Shown: positions 44,381-52,916 of the stretch, piece by piece
How positions within the stretch are numbered: position 1 is the stretch's first letter
Layout of the letters: every line of letters starts with the position of its first letter
Source: an uncultured Bacteroidales bacterium
Lineage (GTDB): Bacteria; Bacteroidota; Bacteroidia; Bacteroidales; Porphyromonadaceae
Length of the DNA stretch: 64,000 nt
Reading direction: 5' to 3'
Assembly (NCBI GenBank): GCA_947290775.1
Contig: CAMYPM010000001.1
Location: 227,933-291,932, forward strand
Program-made: the position numbers and the translations under genes
The notes under the pieces: model-generated
What the model saw: only the letters and a program-made list of their open reading frames with translations
Told to the model about the DNA's origin: nothing
Databases searched by the model: none

Positions 44381-46009
44381 ATGAACGAACCTAATTACGA
44401 AAAGAACCTGTTGGAGCGCTTCGAAGAGAGCTTCCGCACGGCCTTTGCACAGCCGGTTTTTCGGGATTATACGAGCGGTGAAGAGGCTACTTACGGACTT
44501 ACGGGCTACCGAATCATGCAGTTACACGAGCAATTCCGTGCCAATGGCATAGAGGAGGGAGACAAAATCGCACTTGCCGGTGCCGATTCGCTCCGCTGGT
44601 GTACTGCGTTTATGGCCATTATTACCTACGGCGCAGTAGTGGTTCCCCTGATGCCCAACTTTCCGGCGGAAGATATGGCGCATCTTGTAGAGCACAGTGA
44701 GGCAAAGGCACTCTTTGCCGATAAAGTGCGTCGCGGTATGCTGAGCAATTATCCGCTCAAAGACGTTCGTTTGCGCTTCAATTTGGAGGATCTCTCCCTG
44801 CGGGAGGGCGATAGTGAGGTGTGGCGCGTGGCAAACGAGCTGCCGACGGACTTTACCCCCGAAGATATCCGCTTTTCGCGGCGCAGCAACGACGAACTGA
44901 TGCTGCTCAATTACACGTCCGGAACCAGCGGAATGAGCAAAGGCGTTATGCTGACCGGTGCCAACTTAGCGGGAAATGTGGTCTATGCGGTGGAAGATCG
45001 GAAAATGTTCCGTAGTGGCGATCGGCTGCTCTGCTTCCTTCCACTGGCACACACGTATAGCTGTTCCTTCAATTTGCTTTCTCCCGTGGCGAGTAGCGAA
45101 TTAGTGGTAATTTTGGGGCAGATGCCCACGCCGCGCGTGTTGGCAAAGGCATTCCAAGAGGTTAAGCCCAATCTCATCCTTACGGTGCCGCTGATTGTTG
45201 AAAAGATATATAAGTTGGCGTTGCAACCTAAGCTGGCAAAGCGCTATATGCGCGTGCTGATGGCCATTCCTATAGTGAAAAACGTGGTATACGCCAATAT
45301 ACGTCGGCGGCTAAGAGCCTTTTTTGGCGGCGAGTTTCGCGAAGTTGTTGCCGGTGGAGCCGCTCTGGCGCCCGAAATCGATACCTTTTTCCATCGAATT
45401 GGCTTCCCGCTCACTGTTGGCTACGGTATGACCGAGTGCGGGCCGCTTATTTGTTATTCGCCCTGCCGTATTCGTAAGCCGCATTCGTGTGGCAGGCCGC
45501 TCCCCAAAATGCAGGTACGTATAGTGGCAGAACGGAAAAACGAAATCGAAGTGCGCGGCTTGAACGTGTGCCAAGGTTACTTTAAACAGCCTGAAGCGAC
45601 CAAAGAGCTCTTTACGGAGGACGGATGGATGCGCACCGGTGATTTGGGGTATCTTGATAAGCAGAATAATCTCTTCATCGTGGGGCGCAGTAAGAATATG
45701 ATCCTTTCTGCGAGCGGAGAGAATATCTATCCCGAAGAGATTGAAAGTAAGGTCGCTTCGTTGCCTTATGTAGAGGATTGCCTCGTGGTGCAACGTAAGA
45801 GCGGATTGGTAGCATTAATCGTGCTGAACGAAGCTGCCTATCAGGCAGATGGGCTCAATCAGGAGCAGGCGCGGCAGCGGCTTAGCGATGAACGCGTTGC
45901 GTTGAACCATCGCTTGCCCGCATATGCCCCCATCAGCGCCTTTGTTTTTAGGGATGAACCCTTCGAAAAGACGCCCAAACAGAGCATCAAGCGCTATTTG
46001 TACGAATAA
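44381..46009 (+). CDS. AMP-binding acyl-CoA synthetase
   Basis: About 542 residues of the ANL superfamily, distinct from the longer enzyme at 4628-6448. The ATP loop LNYTSGTSGMSKGVMLTG, then VGYGMTECGPLICYSP, DGWMRTGDLGYLDKQNNLFI and the terminal KTPKQSIKRYLYE (catalytic Lys) are all present. It probably activates a fatty acid or a related carboxylate. An in-frame GTG lies 12 nt before the ATG used. It converges on a C_GCAxxG_C_C family gene 4 nt away. Confidence 0.88.
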   Translation: MNEPNYEKNLLERFEESFRTAFAQPVFRDYTSGEEATYGLTGYRIMQLHEQFRANGIEEGDKIALAGADSLRWCTAFMAIITYGAVVVPLMPNFPAEDMAHLVEHSEAKALFADKVRRGMLSNYPLKDVRLRFNLEDLSLREGDSEVWRVANELPTDFTPEDIRFSRRSNDELMLLNYTSGTSGMSKGVMLTGANLAGNVVYAVEDRKMFRSGDRLLCFLPLAHTYSCSFNLLSPVASSELVVILGQMPTPRVLAKAFQEVKPNLILTVPLIVEKIYKLALQPKLAKRYMRVLMAIPIVKNVVYANIRRRLRAFFGGEFREVVAGGAALAPEIDTFFHRIGFPLTVGYGMTECGPLICYSPCRIRKPHSCGRPLPKMQVRIVAERKNEIEVRGLNVCQGYFKQPEATKELFTEDGWMRTGDLGYLDKQNNLFIVGRSKNMILSASGENIYPEEIESKVASLPYVEDCLVVQRKSGLVALIVLNEAAYQADGLNQEQARQRLSDERVALNHRLPAYAPISAFVFRDEPFEKTPKQSIKRYLYE

Positions 46010-46013
46010 GTGC

Positions 46014-46388
46014 TTAGCGCGCTTTAAGATGCTTTTCCAGAAGCGTTTGCGCCAGCGACACGGTGCGTTCGCACGGAACCTTTAATTCACCTTTGAGCTG
46101 CTTGCAGCACTTTCCCCCCAAAGTAGCCTCGAATTCGGCTTCCAGAGCTGCCGCTTCGGGGCTATCGGGCCCCAAAATCTGCTTGGCGGAATAGAGCGCG
46201 CCGCACAAACCTCCCGGCGCTTTGCCACCCCCCTTATCACCGTACTGAAGGGCGATTGCTTCGTCGCTAATACCGGTAACGCCTTGCGCTGCTTTCATAA
46301 TGCTTTGCGCGCAATTTAACTTGTAGGGTGCTTGGTGAAAGTATGCCAATGCATCGGACAATTGTGCCTTATTTTCCTTATTCATCAT
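46014..46388 (-). CDS. C_GCAxxG_C_C family (putative redox-active) protein
   Basis: From the paired ATGs at 46383-46388 the protein has about 124 residues. Its conserved cysteines give the family its name: YKLNCAQSIM near the N-terminus, GGLCGALYSAKQILG in the middle, then GGKCCKQLKGELKVPCERTV. Members are thought to be redox-active cysteine proteins, often of anaerobes, without a defined substrate. The frame extends upstream another 96 codons, but that part crosses the promoter-like element at 46412-46419 and overlaps the divergent flippase gene. Confidence 0.8.
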   Translation of the reverse strand: MMNKENKAQLSDALAYFHQAPYKLNCAQSIMKAAQGVTGISDEAIALQYGDKGGGKAPGGLCGALYSAKQILGPDSPEAAALEAEFEATLGGKCCKQLKGELKVPCERTVSLAQTLLEKHLKAR

Positions 46389-46411
46389 ATGGTTGTGTCC
46401 TATTCTGTGCA

Positions 46412-46419
46412 CAAAAGTA
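46412..46419 (-). promoter_or_regulatory. Candidate -7 box for the C_GCAxxG_C_C gene
   Basis: The minus strand reads TACTTTTG (TAnnTTTG), 23 nt upstream of the first ATG. Confidence 0.45.
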
Positions 46420-46530
46420 GTCAATTTGTTAGCGATAGAGCGCAGTAACACATTATATATGGTGTGGGTGAAAGCGCGTAGGACAAAAAGATAGATAGCA
46501 AAGGGCTGGGTGCTTCGGTAATAATACCGT

Positions 46531-46538
46531 AACTTTGC
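46531..46538 (+). promoter_or_regulatory. Candidate -7 box for the flippase gene
   Basis: TAACTTTG matches TAnnTTTG, 55 nt upstream of the ATG at 46594. Confidence 0.4.
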
Positions 46539-46593
46539 AAGCGGATATGCTTTGGACAAAAAGGTATTCCAAACGAAACAAGGTAACATAACG

Positions 46594-48144
46594 ATGGCTA
46601 AAGAGGGTGCATTAGGCAGATTGGCAAAGGACACTGCATGGTATGGCTTATCCACCATACTGGGGCGGCTGATCAATTGGCTCTTGGTGCCGTTCTATGT
46701 GCGCGTGCTCGCCACTACCGGAGAATACGGCGTAGTGACCAATCTGTACGCCTGGACGGCGCTTCTGTTGGTCGTTCTTACCTACGGAATGGAAACCGGC
46801 TTCCTGAGATTTGCCAACAAAGCGGAGGAAGATTCGCGCAAAGTGTACTATTCCTCTATGCAACTGCTCGCCATTACCAGTACGCTTTTTGTCGTTCTGG
46901 CGGCTGTTCTTAGGCGTGATTTGGCGCATTGGATGGGAATTGGGACGCAATACGCATCACTTGTTATTATGCTTGCTTTTATTGTGGCATCGGATGCCTT
47001 TATGTCTATTCCGTATGCCTACTTACGGTTCAAGAAGCGCGCCGTGCGTTTTGCCGTGATAAAGCTATCGTTTGTGGTGGTTAATGTGCTGCTCAACCTC
47101 TTTTTCCTGCTGCTTTGCCCCTATATATACCGCACGTCTCCCGAAGCGATCAGTTGGTGCTACCGGCCCGATTGGAGCGTGGAGTACATATTTGTATCCA
47201 ACCTGATAGCCAATGCAGTGGTTTTTGCGCTACTCATCCCTACGATGTGCGAGGCTGGACGTGGCAATAGCGGCGGATGGCAGCTTATGAAACGCATGCT
47301 CGGTTATTCGCTTCCGCTCCTTTTGCTCGGCATTGCCGGTATATTTAACCAAATGGCGGACAAAATCCTCTTTCCGTTGCTTTATCACGATCCGGATGAA
47401 GCGATGAATCAGCTCGGGATTTACGGCGCTTGTTTTAAGATAGCAGTAGTGATGATGCTCTTTACGCAAGCATTCCGCTATGCCTTTGAGCCGTTTTTCT
47501 TTGAAAAGGGTAGTGGTGCTGATGAGGAACAAACGCGCAAGGATAATCTCGCTTCCGTGATGCATTACTTCTGGATCTTTATGCTCTGGATCTTCCTCGC
47601 AGTAGTGGCAGCAATGCCGATACTGAAGCATATCGTGGTGAGCGATTATTACCCCGGGCTTAAGGTGGTGCCCTTAGTGATGTGGGGCGAAATGATGATT
47701 GGAATTGCGCTGAACCTCTCTACTTGGTATAAACTTACGGACCGAACGCTGTGGGGCGCAATCATATCCCTGCTCGGATGTTTAATAGGGGTAGTGATCA
47801 TTGTGCTGGGCGTGCCGCGCTACGGCTTTATGGCTTGCGCCTGGGCAGTAGCCTTGAGTAACACGCTTATGGTGCTGATTAGCTACCTCTTAGGGCAAAA
47901 GTACTATCCTGTTACGTACAACATAAAGGGCGGATTACTCTATTTGCTCTTTGCTGCAGTACTATACGGCGCATTAATCCTCTCGGATCGTTATGCGGCG
48001 GTCTTGGGGGTAGCGCATTGGGTGATGAATATATTGGTGGTACTGCTCTTCGGTTTTGTTGCTTTCTATAGGGAAGCTCCGTTGAGGCATGCGCTGCAAA
48101 GAATAAAACAAAAAGTAAATAAGTATGGCAGAAGAAACAAGTAA
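46594..48144 (+). CDS. Polysaccharide/oligosaccharide flippase (Wzx-like, MOP superfamily)
   Basis: About 516 residues, almost wholly hydrophobic, with the N-terminal pattern LGRLAKDTAWYGLSTILGRL followed by NWLLVPFYVRVLATTGEYGV, characteristic of Wzx/PST exporters that move undecaprenyl-linked glycans across the inner membrane. Around 12-14 helices can be drawn. It is not surrounded by glycosyltransferases here, so the glycan is unknown. The frame opens at a TTG 42 nt earlier, but the ATG is more likely. It overlaps the DUF389 gene by 20 nt. Confidence 0.82.
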   Translation: MAKEGALGRLAKDTAWYGLSTILGRLINWLLVPFYVRVLATTGEYGVVTNLYAWTALLLVVLTYGMETGFLRFANKAEEDSRKVYYSSMQLLAITSTLFVVLAAVLRRDLAHWMGIGTQYASLVIMLAFIVASDAFMSIPYAYLRFKKRAVRFAVIKLSFVVVNVLLNLFFLLLCPYIYRTSPEAISWCYRPDWSVEYIFVSNLIANAVVFALLIPTMCEAGRGNSGGWQLMKRMLGYSLPLLLLGIAGIFNQMADKILFPLLYHDPDEAMNQLGIYGACFKIAVVMMLFTQAFRYAFEPFFFEKGSGADEEQTRKDNLASVMHYFWIFMLWIFLAVVAAMPILKHIVVSDYYPGLKVVPLVMWGEMMIGIALNLSTWYKLTDRTLWGAIISLLGCLIGVVIIVLGVPRYGFMACAWAVALSNTLMVLISYLLGQKYYPVTYNIKGGLLYLLFAAVLYGALILSDRYAAVLGVAHWVMNILVVLLFGFVAFYREAPLRHALQRIKQKVNKYGRRNK

Positions 48145-49609
48145 ACGTAAGGAAGCTCCTGTGCATGCCTCTACTACCGAAGAGGAGGATGTGGCAGATC
48201 AGCTGATTCTTGCCGATGAACCATTGACGGGTAGTGAGCAACCCACTGCAGCGAACGGAGCTGTGCGCTGGAAGCAGTGGAAGGAGTATTTCTCTCGCCT
48301 GTTGGACTTTAGGCGGGATAAGGAGGACGAGCTGGCCGTATTGGATTCCATTCGTGAAGATGTGGTATTCCGCGGCACTAAGCTGTGGATACTGATCTGC
48401 GCTATGTTTGTTGCCTCACTCGGGCTGAATGTGAATAGCACGGCGGTAATTATCGGTGCGATGCTTATTTCACCGCTGATGGGTCCTATTATCGGCTTTG
48501 GTACTGCTTTAGGTATAGCCGACTTTGAGCTTTTGAAGCGTTCGTTGCGCAATTTGGGTCTGACTACACTATTCAGTATCCTAACGGCTACCATATATTT
48601 CCTTCTTTCGCCTATATCGGAAGCGGGAAGTGAGCTGCTGGGGCGCACGCATCCGACTATCTTTGATGTGCTGATAGCCTTTTTTGGCGGTGCCGCCGGT
48701 ATGATTGCCGTAAGTACCAAAAATAAGGGACAGGTGCTTCCGGGCGTGGCTATTGCTACGGCTTTGATGCCGCCACTCTGTACTGCCGGCTATAGTTTGG
48801 CTAATGGGGAGTGGGCGTACTTAGCCGGTGCGCTTTATCTATACCTAATCAATTCCATCTTTATCGCCTTTGCCACCTACTTAGTGGCACGCTTCTTACG
48901 CTTTCCCAAGAAGTCGTTTCTCGATGCCAAGCGGGGTATGCGCGTACGTCGTTGGATTGCAATGGTTGCCGTAGTTACCATTATCCCAAGTATTTACCTA
49001 ACGACTCTGATTATTCGCGAAAGCTTTACGCAAAGCCGGGCAAACAGCTTTGTAGCAAATGTGTTTGATCTGCCGGAGAATCAGGTGCTGAAGCACGAAC
49101 TGACTAGTGTCGATGGGGTACAAACGCTCAAAGTATGGGTAATAGGACAGCCGCTAACGCAACATACGCTCGATTCAATCCGTGAACTGATGCCTAACTA
49201 TCAGCTCCGCAACATGCATTTGGTAGTAAATCAGGGTGTGAGTGGCGGTGAAACGGATATACAGGCGCTGAGTAGCGTACTACTCAAAGATGTATATGCC
49301 AATAGCGAAGTGATCATCGAACGCCAAAGCCGTACCATCGATTCGCTCAAACAGCAGCTCGCTTCCTACAACAATATTGGTAAATTAGAGCTCGACTTGG
49401 TGAATGAAATGAAGGTGGCCTTCCCATTTGTCCGGGATGCCTATATAGGTTCTCTCGTACGCTTGGCCAATGGAGCCGACTCCGTAGTGCGCATTACGCT
49501 GCTGCCTAATGAACGTCATAAGCTGACCAACGATGAGGTGAACCGTATAAAAAAGTGGATCACCGTACGCACGAAGCAGGACAGCGTAGCTATTATTGCT
49601 GGGAAATAA
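48125..49609 (+). CDS. DUF389 (TIGR00341-type) membrane protein
   Basis: The 494-residue protein has a charged N-terminal region (about 1-85), then a DUF389 core of about six helices. Characteristic glycine-rich blocks are VNSTAVIIGAMLISPLMGPI, FGGAAGMIAVSTKNKGQVLP and GVAIATALMPPLCTAGYSLA. A soluble C-terminal domain of about 200 residues follows. The family is widespread and functionally undefined, with transport suspected. It lies between the flippase and the S46 peptidase with tight spacing on both sides, suggesting one transcript. Confidence 0.85.
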   Translation: MAEETSKRKEAPVHASTTEEEDVADQLILADEPLTGSEQPTAANGAVRWKQWKEYFSRLLDFRRDKEDELAVLDSIREDVVFRGTKLWILICAMFVASLGLNVNSTAVIIGAMLISPLMGPIIGFGTALGIADFELLKRSLRNLGLTTLFSILTATIYFLLSPISEAGSELLGRTHPTIFDVLIAFFGGAAGMIAVSTKNKGQVLPGVAIATALMPPLCTAGYSLANGEWAYLAGALYLYLINSIFIAFATYLVARFLRFPKKSFLDAKRGMRVRRWIAMVAVVTIIPSIYLTTLIIRESFTQSRANSFVANVFDLPENQVLKHELTSVDGVQTLKVWVIGQPLTQHTLDSIRELMPNYQLRNMHLVVNQGVSGGETDIQALSSVLLKDVYANSEVIIERQSRTIDSLKQQLASYNNIGKLELDLVNEMKVAFPFVRDAYIGSLVRLANGADSVVRITLLPNERHKLTNDEVNRIKKWITVRTKQDSVAIIAGK

Positions 49610-49645
49610 CAATACAATACGAACAATAACCTTTAGTAATAGAGT

Positions 49646-51928
49646 ATGAGAATAAAGTATCTTCTATGTAGCTTGCTACTTATCGTAGCCGCTCAAACAG
49701 CACATGCCGACAAAGGGATGTGGATCTTGAATGAGCTGAATCAGCAGAACATCGATCGGATGCGTGAACTGGGGTTCAATATGTCCGTGGATGATCTCTA
49801 CAATTTGGATAAGCCGTCCCTTGCGCGTGCCGTTGTAATCTTTGGCGGTGGGTGTACCGGTATTACGGTGTCTGACCAAGGGCTTATCTTCACTAACCAC
49901 CATTGTGGTTACGGATCTATCCAAAGCCAAAGTACTGTAAATCACGACTATTTGAAGGATGGCTTCTATAGTGCCACCTTGCAGGACGAACTACCCATCC
50001 CCGGCCTCTCTGTACGCTACTTGAAGCGTATCGACGATGTAACGGATGAAGTAATGAAGGCAGTAGCCGGTGTAACGAACGAATCGGAGCGCATCAATAT
50101 AATCAGGGTGCAGAGCGAAAAGATCGCAGCCCGTTATGGCAACGATAGTCACGTCCAGGCTGAGGTAATTCCCTTCTATGCCGGCAATAAGTACTATGCT
50201 GTTGTGTACAACGTATTCAACGACGTACGTATGGTAATGGCGCCTCCCTCCTCTGTAGGTAAGTTTGGCGGCGATACGGATAACTGGATGTGGACACGTC
50301 ATACCGGCGACTTCAGTGTATTCCGTGTATATGCCGATGCCAACAACAATCCTGCCGATTACAGTGTTAATAATCGTCCCTACAAGCCGGTATCCTTCGC
50401 TAAGGTATCGCTTGCCGGATATCGTGAGGGCGACTATGCGATGACTATCGGCTTCCCCGGTTCTACGGAGCGTTATCTTCCGTCGTGGGGGATTGAGGAT
50501 ATGGTCAATAATGAGCATAATCCCCGTATTGAAGTACGTGGCATCAAGCAGCGCATATGGCGCGAAGCAATGAATGCCGATCAGGCAACCCGCATTAAGT
50601 ACGACTCCAAGTACGCTCAGAGCAGTAACTACTGGAAGAATGCCATCGGTATGAACCGCGGTATCAAGAATCTGGACGTAATTGCCCGTAAGCAGGCTGA
50701 AGAAGCTGCCTTTACCGCTTGGGTAAACAAAACCGGACAGCAAAACCTATACGGCAATATATTGCCCGAACTGCAAAAGAACTATGCCGCTTCCACTGAG
50801 AATTCACGCGCTCTCTACTATCTGTATGAAGCGCTTTGGGGCGGAACCGAACTGCCGCGCATTGCATCAATGGTAAGTCGTCTCGGTAGAAATCTTTCTC
50901 CGGAGCAAGCAAAAGAAGCCGAAAAGGCACTTCGCGAAACCTATAAGGACTATATGCCTTCATTAGACCAAAAGGTGCTTCCCGAGATGCTTAAAGTGGT
51001 GCGTGCCAATGTACCGGCTCAGTATCTGCCCGACATTTTTACCACCATCGATAAAAAGTTCAAAGGCAATTACGAACGCTATGCGGAATACGTATTCAAA
51101 AAGAGCGTAGTTCCTTACGAAGATAAGCTATTTGCCACCCTTGCCTTGCCTGAAGCAAAGCGCAATAAGGTGATGAAGAAGGATCCCGCCGGCGAGCTTA
51201 TGGCGAGCGTGATAACAGCTATTCAGGGCGTTCAGGAAAGTGTCGCTGAAAATTACCTCAATATCGATAAGGGTAACCGCGAGTACTTCGCTGCACGTCG
51301 TGTAATGGATCCCGAGCGCCTTATGCCGAGCGATGCCAACTTTACGATGCGCATGAGCTACGGCTCTATAAAGGGCTACCAGCCTAAGGATGGTGCTTGG
51401 TACAACTACTACACCACCGAAAAGGGTGTATTCGAAAAACAAGATCCTACGAGCCACGAATTTGCCGTACAACCCGAGATACTTGATCTGCTTCGTAGTA
51501 AAGATTTTGGTCAGTATGGCGAAAACGGACATTTGCACCTCTGCTTCCTTTCGGATAATGATATTACCGGTGGTAACTCAGGCAGTCCCGTATTCAACGG
51601 CAATGGTGAGCTAATCGGATTGGCTTTCGACGGTAACTGGGAAGCAATGAGCGGTGACGTTGAATTCGAACCGGATTTGCAGCGCACGATCAGTGTAGAT
51701 ATCCGCTACGTGCTCTTCATGATCGATAAGTGGGCCAAGGGCGATCGTCTGATCAAAGAGCTCACCTTGGTAGATACGCCTGTACAGAAGCCGTGCTGCA
51801 AGAAGGAAGCCGCTAAGGCTTGCCCCAAGGAGGCCGCTGCTGAGAAGCCGTGCTGCAAGAAGGAGGCTGCTAAGGCTTGCCCCAAGAAGGCTTGCGATAA
51901 AAAGCCGATGACCCGTAAGGCGGCTTAA
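49646..51928 (+). CDS. S46 family dipeptidyl-peptidase (DPP7-like) with Cys-rich tail
   Basis: The 760-residue exported serine exopeptidase removes dipeptides from oligopeptide N-termini in the periplasm, feeding asaccharolytic metabolism. It has a signal peptide (YLLCSLLLIVAAQTAHA). The catalytic His is in TNHHCGYGS (about 85), an Asp-containing segment is WMWTRHTGDFSVFRVYAD, and the Ser is in GGNSGSPVFNGNGELIGLAF. Eighteen residues after that Ser the sequence has Gly (AFDGNWE), as in DPP7, where DPP11 has Arg. This points to hydrophobic rather than acidic P1 preference. The last 50 or so residues are an unusual Cys/Lys/Ala-rich tail with a tandem repeat. Confidence 0.93.
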   Translation: MRIKYLLCSLLLIVAAQTAHADKGMWILNELNQQNIDRMRELGFNMSVDDLYNLDKPSLARAVVIFGGGCTGITVSDQGLIFTNHHCGYGSIQSQSTVNHDYLKDGFYSATLQDELPIPGLSVRYLKRIDDVTDEVMKAVAGVTNESERINIIRVQSEKIAARYGNDSHVQAEVIPFYAGNKYYAVVYNVFNDVRMVMAPPSSVGKFGGDTDNWMWTRHTGDFSVFRVYADANNNPADYSVNNRPYKPVSFAKVSLAGYREGDYAMTIGFPGSTERYLPSWGIEDMVNNEHNPRIEVRGIKQRIWREAMNADQATRIKYDSKYAQSSNYWKNAIGMNRGIKNLDVIARKQAEEAAFTAWVNKTGQQNLYGNILPELQKNYAASTENSRALYYLYEALWGGTELPRIASMVSRLGRNLSPEQAKEAEKALRETYKDYMPSLDQKVLPEMLKVVRANVPAQYLPDIFTTIDKKFKGNYERYAEYVFKKSVVPYEDKLFATLALPEAKRNKVMKKDPAGELMASVITAIQGVQESVAENYLNIDKGNREYFAARRVMDPERLMPSDANFTMRMSYGSIKGYQPKDGAWYNYYTTEKGVFEKQDPTSHEFAVQPEILDLLRSKDFGQYGENGHLHLCFLSDNDITGGNSGSPVFNGNGELIGLAFDGNWEAMSGDVEFEPDLQRTISVDIRYVLFMIDKWAKGDRLIKELTLVDTPVQKPCCKKEAAKACPKEAAAEKPCCKKEAAKACPKKACDKKPMTRKAA
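51788..51886 (+). repeat. In-gene tandem repeat in the S46 peptidase tail
   Basis: Two 42-bp copies (51788-51829 and 51845-51886) each encode KPCCKKEAAKACPK. They are separated by 15 bp, so the period is 57 bp. Only a few synonymous differences separate them, which points to a recent duplication. Confidence 0.85.
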
Positions 51929-51959
51929 TACCGAAGCGCATAATAAGCTTTCTCTACAG

Positions 51960-52001
51960 AGAGCTGCAGGGTGCCGGGCGGCATGCTGTAGCTCTTTTTT
52001 T
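51960..52001 (+). terminator. Intrinsic terminator of the S46 peptidase gene
   Basis: A 16-bp stem with one mismatch (AGAGCTGCAGGGTGCC with GGCATGCTGTAGCTCT) is followed by seven T. Confidence 0.9.
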
Positions 52002-52149
52002 AATAAGTGTAACCACCCCTTACCCCATATTCCAAAAAGCCCCCTTATAGAGCATCTATTTTGGGTCCCTTTCTCTCTTTTCTGTTAAAAAGAAACATTT
52101 GAAACCACATTTTTGGGGCAAGTATATCGATTTTGCTATAAATTATAGC

Positions 52150-52157
52150 TACATTTG
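52150..52157 (+). promoter_or_regulatory. Candidate -7 box for the DUF3575-DUF3868 genes
   Basis: TACATTTG fits TAnnTTTG, 76 nt upstream of the DUF3575 ATG. Confidence 0.45.
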
Positions 52158-52233
52158 TGGGCAAAAGGAGAAGTGCTCAAAAAAATGCTCTCCTCAAGTG
52201 ATGCAATATATATACGAAACAGCTTAATAGTTT

Positions 52234-52866
52234 ATGAAGAAAAGACTCATCATGCTACTGCTTATGGCCATACTCCCCTTGGGCGTATCGGCACAAAAAG
52301 TAGCGCTCAAGACAAATTTGACGCATTGGGCCTCCGTTACGCCTAACTTGGCTCTTGAGGTCGCTTTAGGAAAGCGGGTTACCTTAGACCTTTATGGTGC
52401 GTACAACAGCTTTGACATAGTGAAGAACCGCAAGTGGCACCATTGGATTGCTCAGCCGGAAGTGCGTATTTGGACCTGCGAATCGTTCAACGGCCTCTTC
52501 TTTGGGGTGCACGCACAGGGCGGTGCTTTCAACTTCGCACGTGTCAATCTGCCGCAATTGGCTTGGACCGGTGAAGAAAAGTTCATCCCCGAGCTAAAGG
52601 ATAAAAAGGGAGATGACGGTCTGCTCTTGGAGTCCGGTAGACGTTACGAGGGCTACTATGCAGGAGCCGGTATCAGTGTGGGCTATCAGTGGATGATCGG
52701 CACGCACTGGAATATAGAGTTGAGCGTAGGTGGAGGATACAACCACATTTGGTTTAAGAAGTTTGGCGGTAACCCCTGTGATGCGCAGATCCCTACAGAT
52801 CCCAAAACGGCTCATTACGTAGGCCCGACCAAGTTTACGCTCTCCATCGCTTATTTCTTTAAGTAG
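52234..52866 (+). CDS. DUF3575 domain outer-membrane protein (fimbrial accessory)
   Basis: The 210-residue protein has a signal peptide (LIMLLLMAILPLGVSA). Short beta strands with KTNLTHWASVTPNLALEVAL, then GGAFNFARVNLPQLAW and AGISVGYQWMIGTHWNIELS follow, ending in an aromatic residue typical of an outer-membrane barrel. I recognise DUF3575, a family usually encoded beside fimbrillin genes in Bacteroidota. It is followed 50 nt later by a DUF3868/OmpA-like gene, the usual partner. A role in fimbrial assembly or outer-membrane anchoring is inferred from context. Confidence 0.8.
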   Translation: MKKRLIMLLLMAILPLGVSAQKVALKTNLTHWASVTPNLALEVALGKRVTLDLYGAYNSFDIVKNRKWHHWIAQPEVRIWTCESFNGLFFGVHAQGGAFNFARVNLPQLAWTGEEKFIPELKDKKGDDGLLLESGRRYEGYYAGAGISVGYQWMIGTHWNIELSVGGGYNHIWFKKFGGNPCDAQIPTDPKTAHYVGPTKFTLSIAYFFK

Positions 52867-52916
52867 TAGAGCCTTTGTTCCCCAAAAACATTAACAGAGA
52901 GAATCATTCAAAAGCA

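Larger units (their letters stand above)
51929..52233. other. Spacer before the fimbrial locus
   Basis: The spacer contains the S46 gene terminator (51960-52001) and a TACATTTG -7 box at 52150-52157 for the DUF3575 gene. No gene is seen. Confidence 0.65.

Noticed and set aside
46389..46676. N-terminal 96-codon extension of the C_GCAxxG_C_C protein
   Set aside because: It overlaps the divergent flippase gene and both promoters, and family members begin near the chosen ATG.
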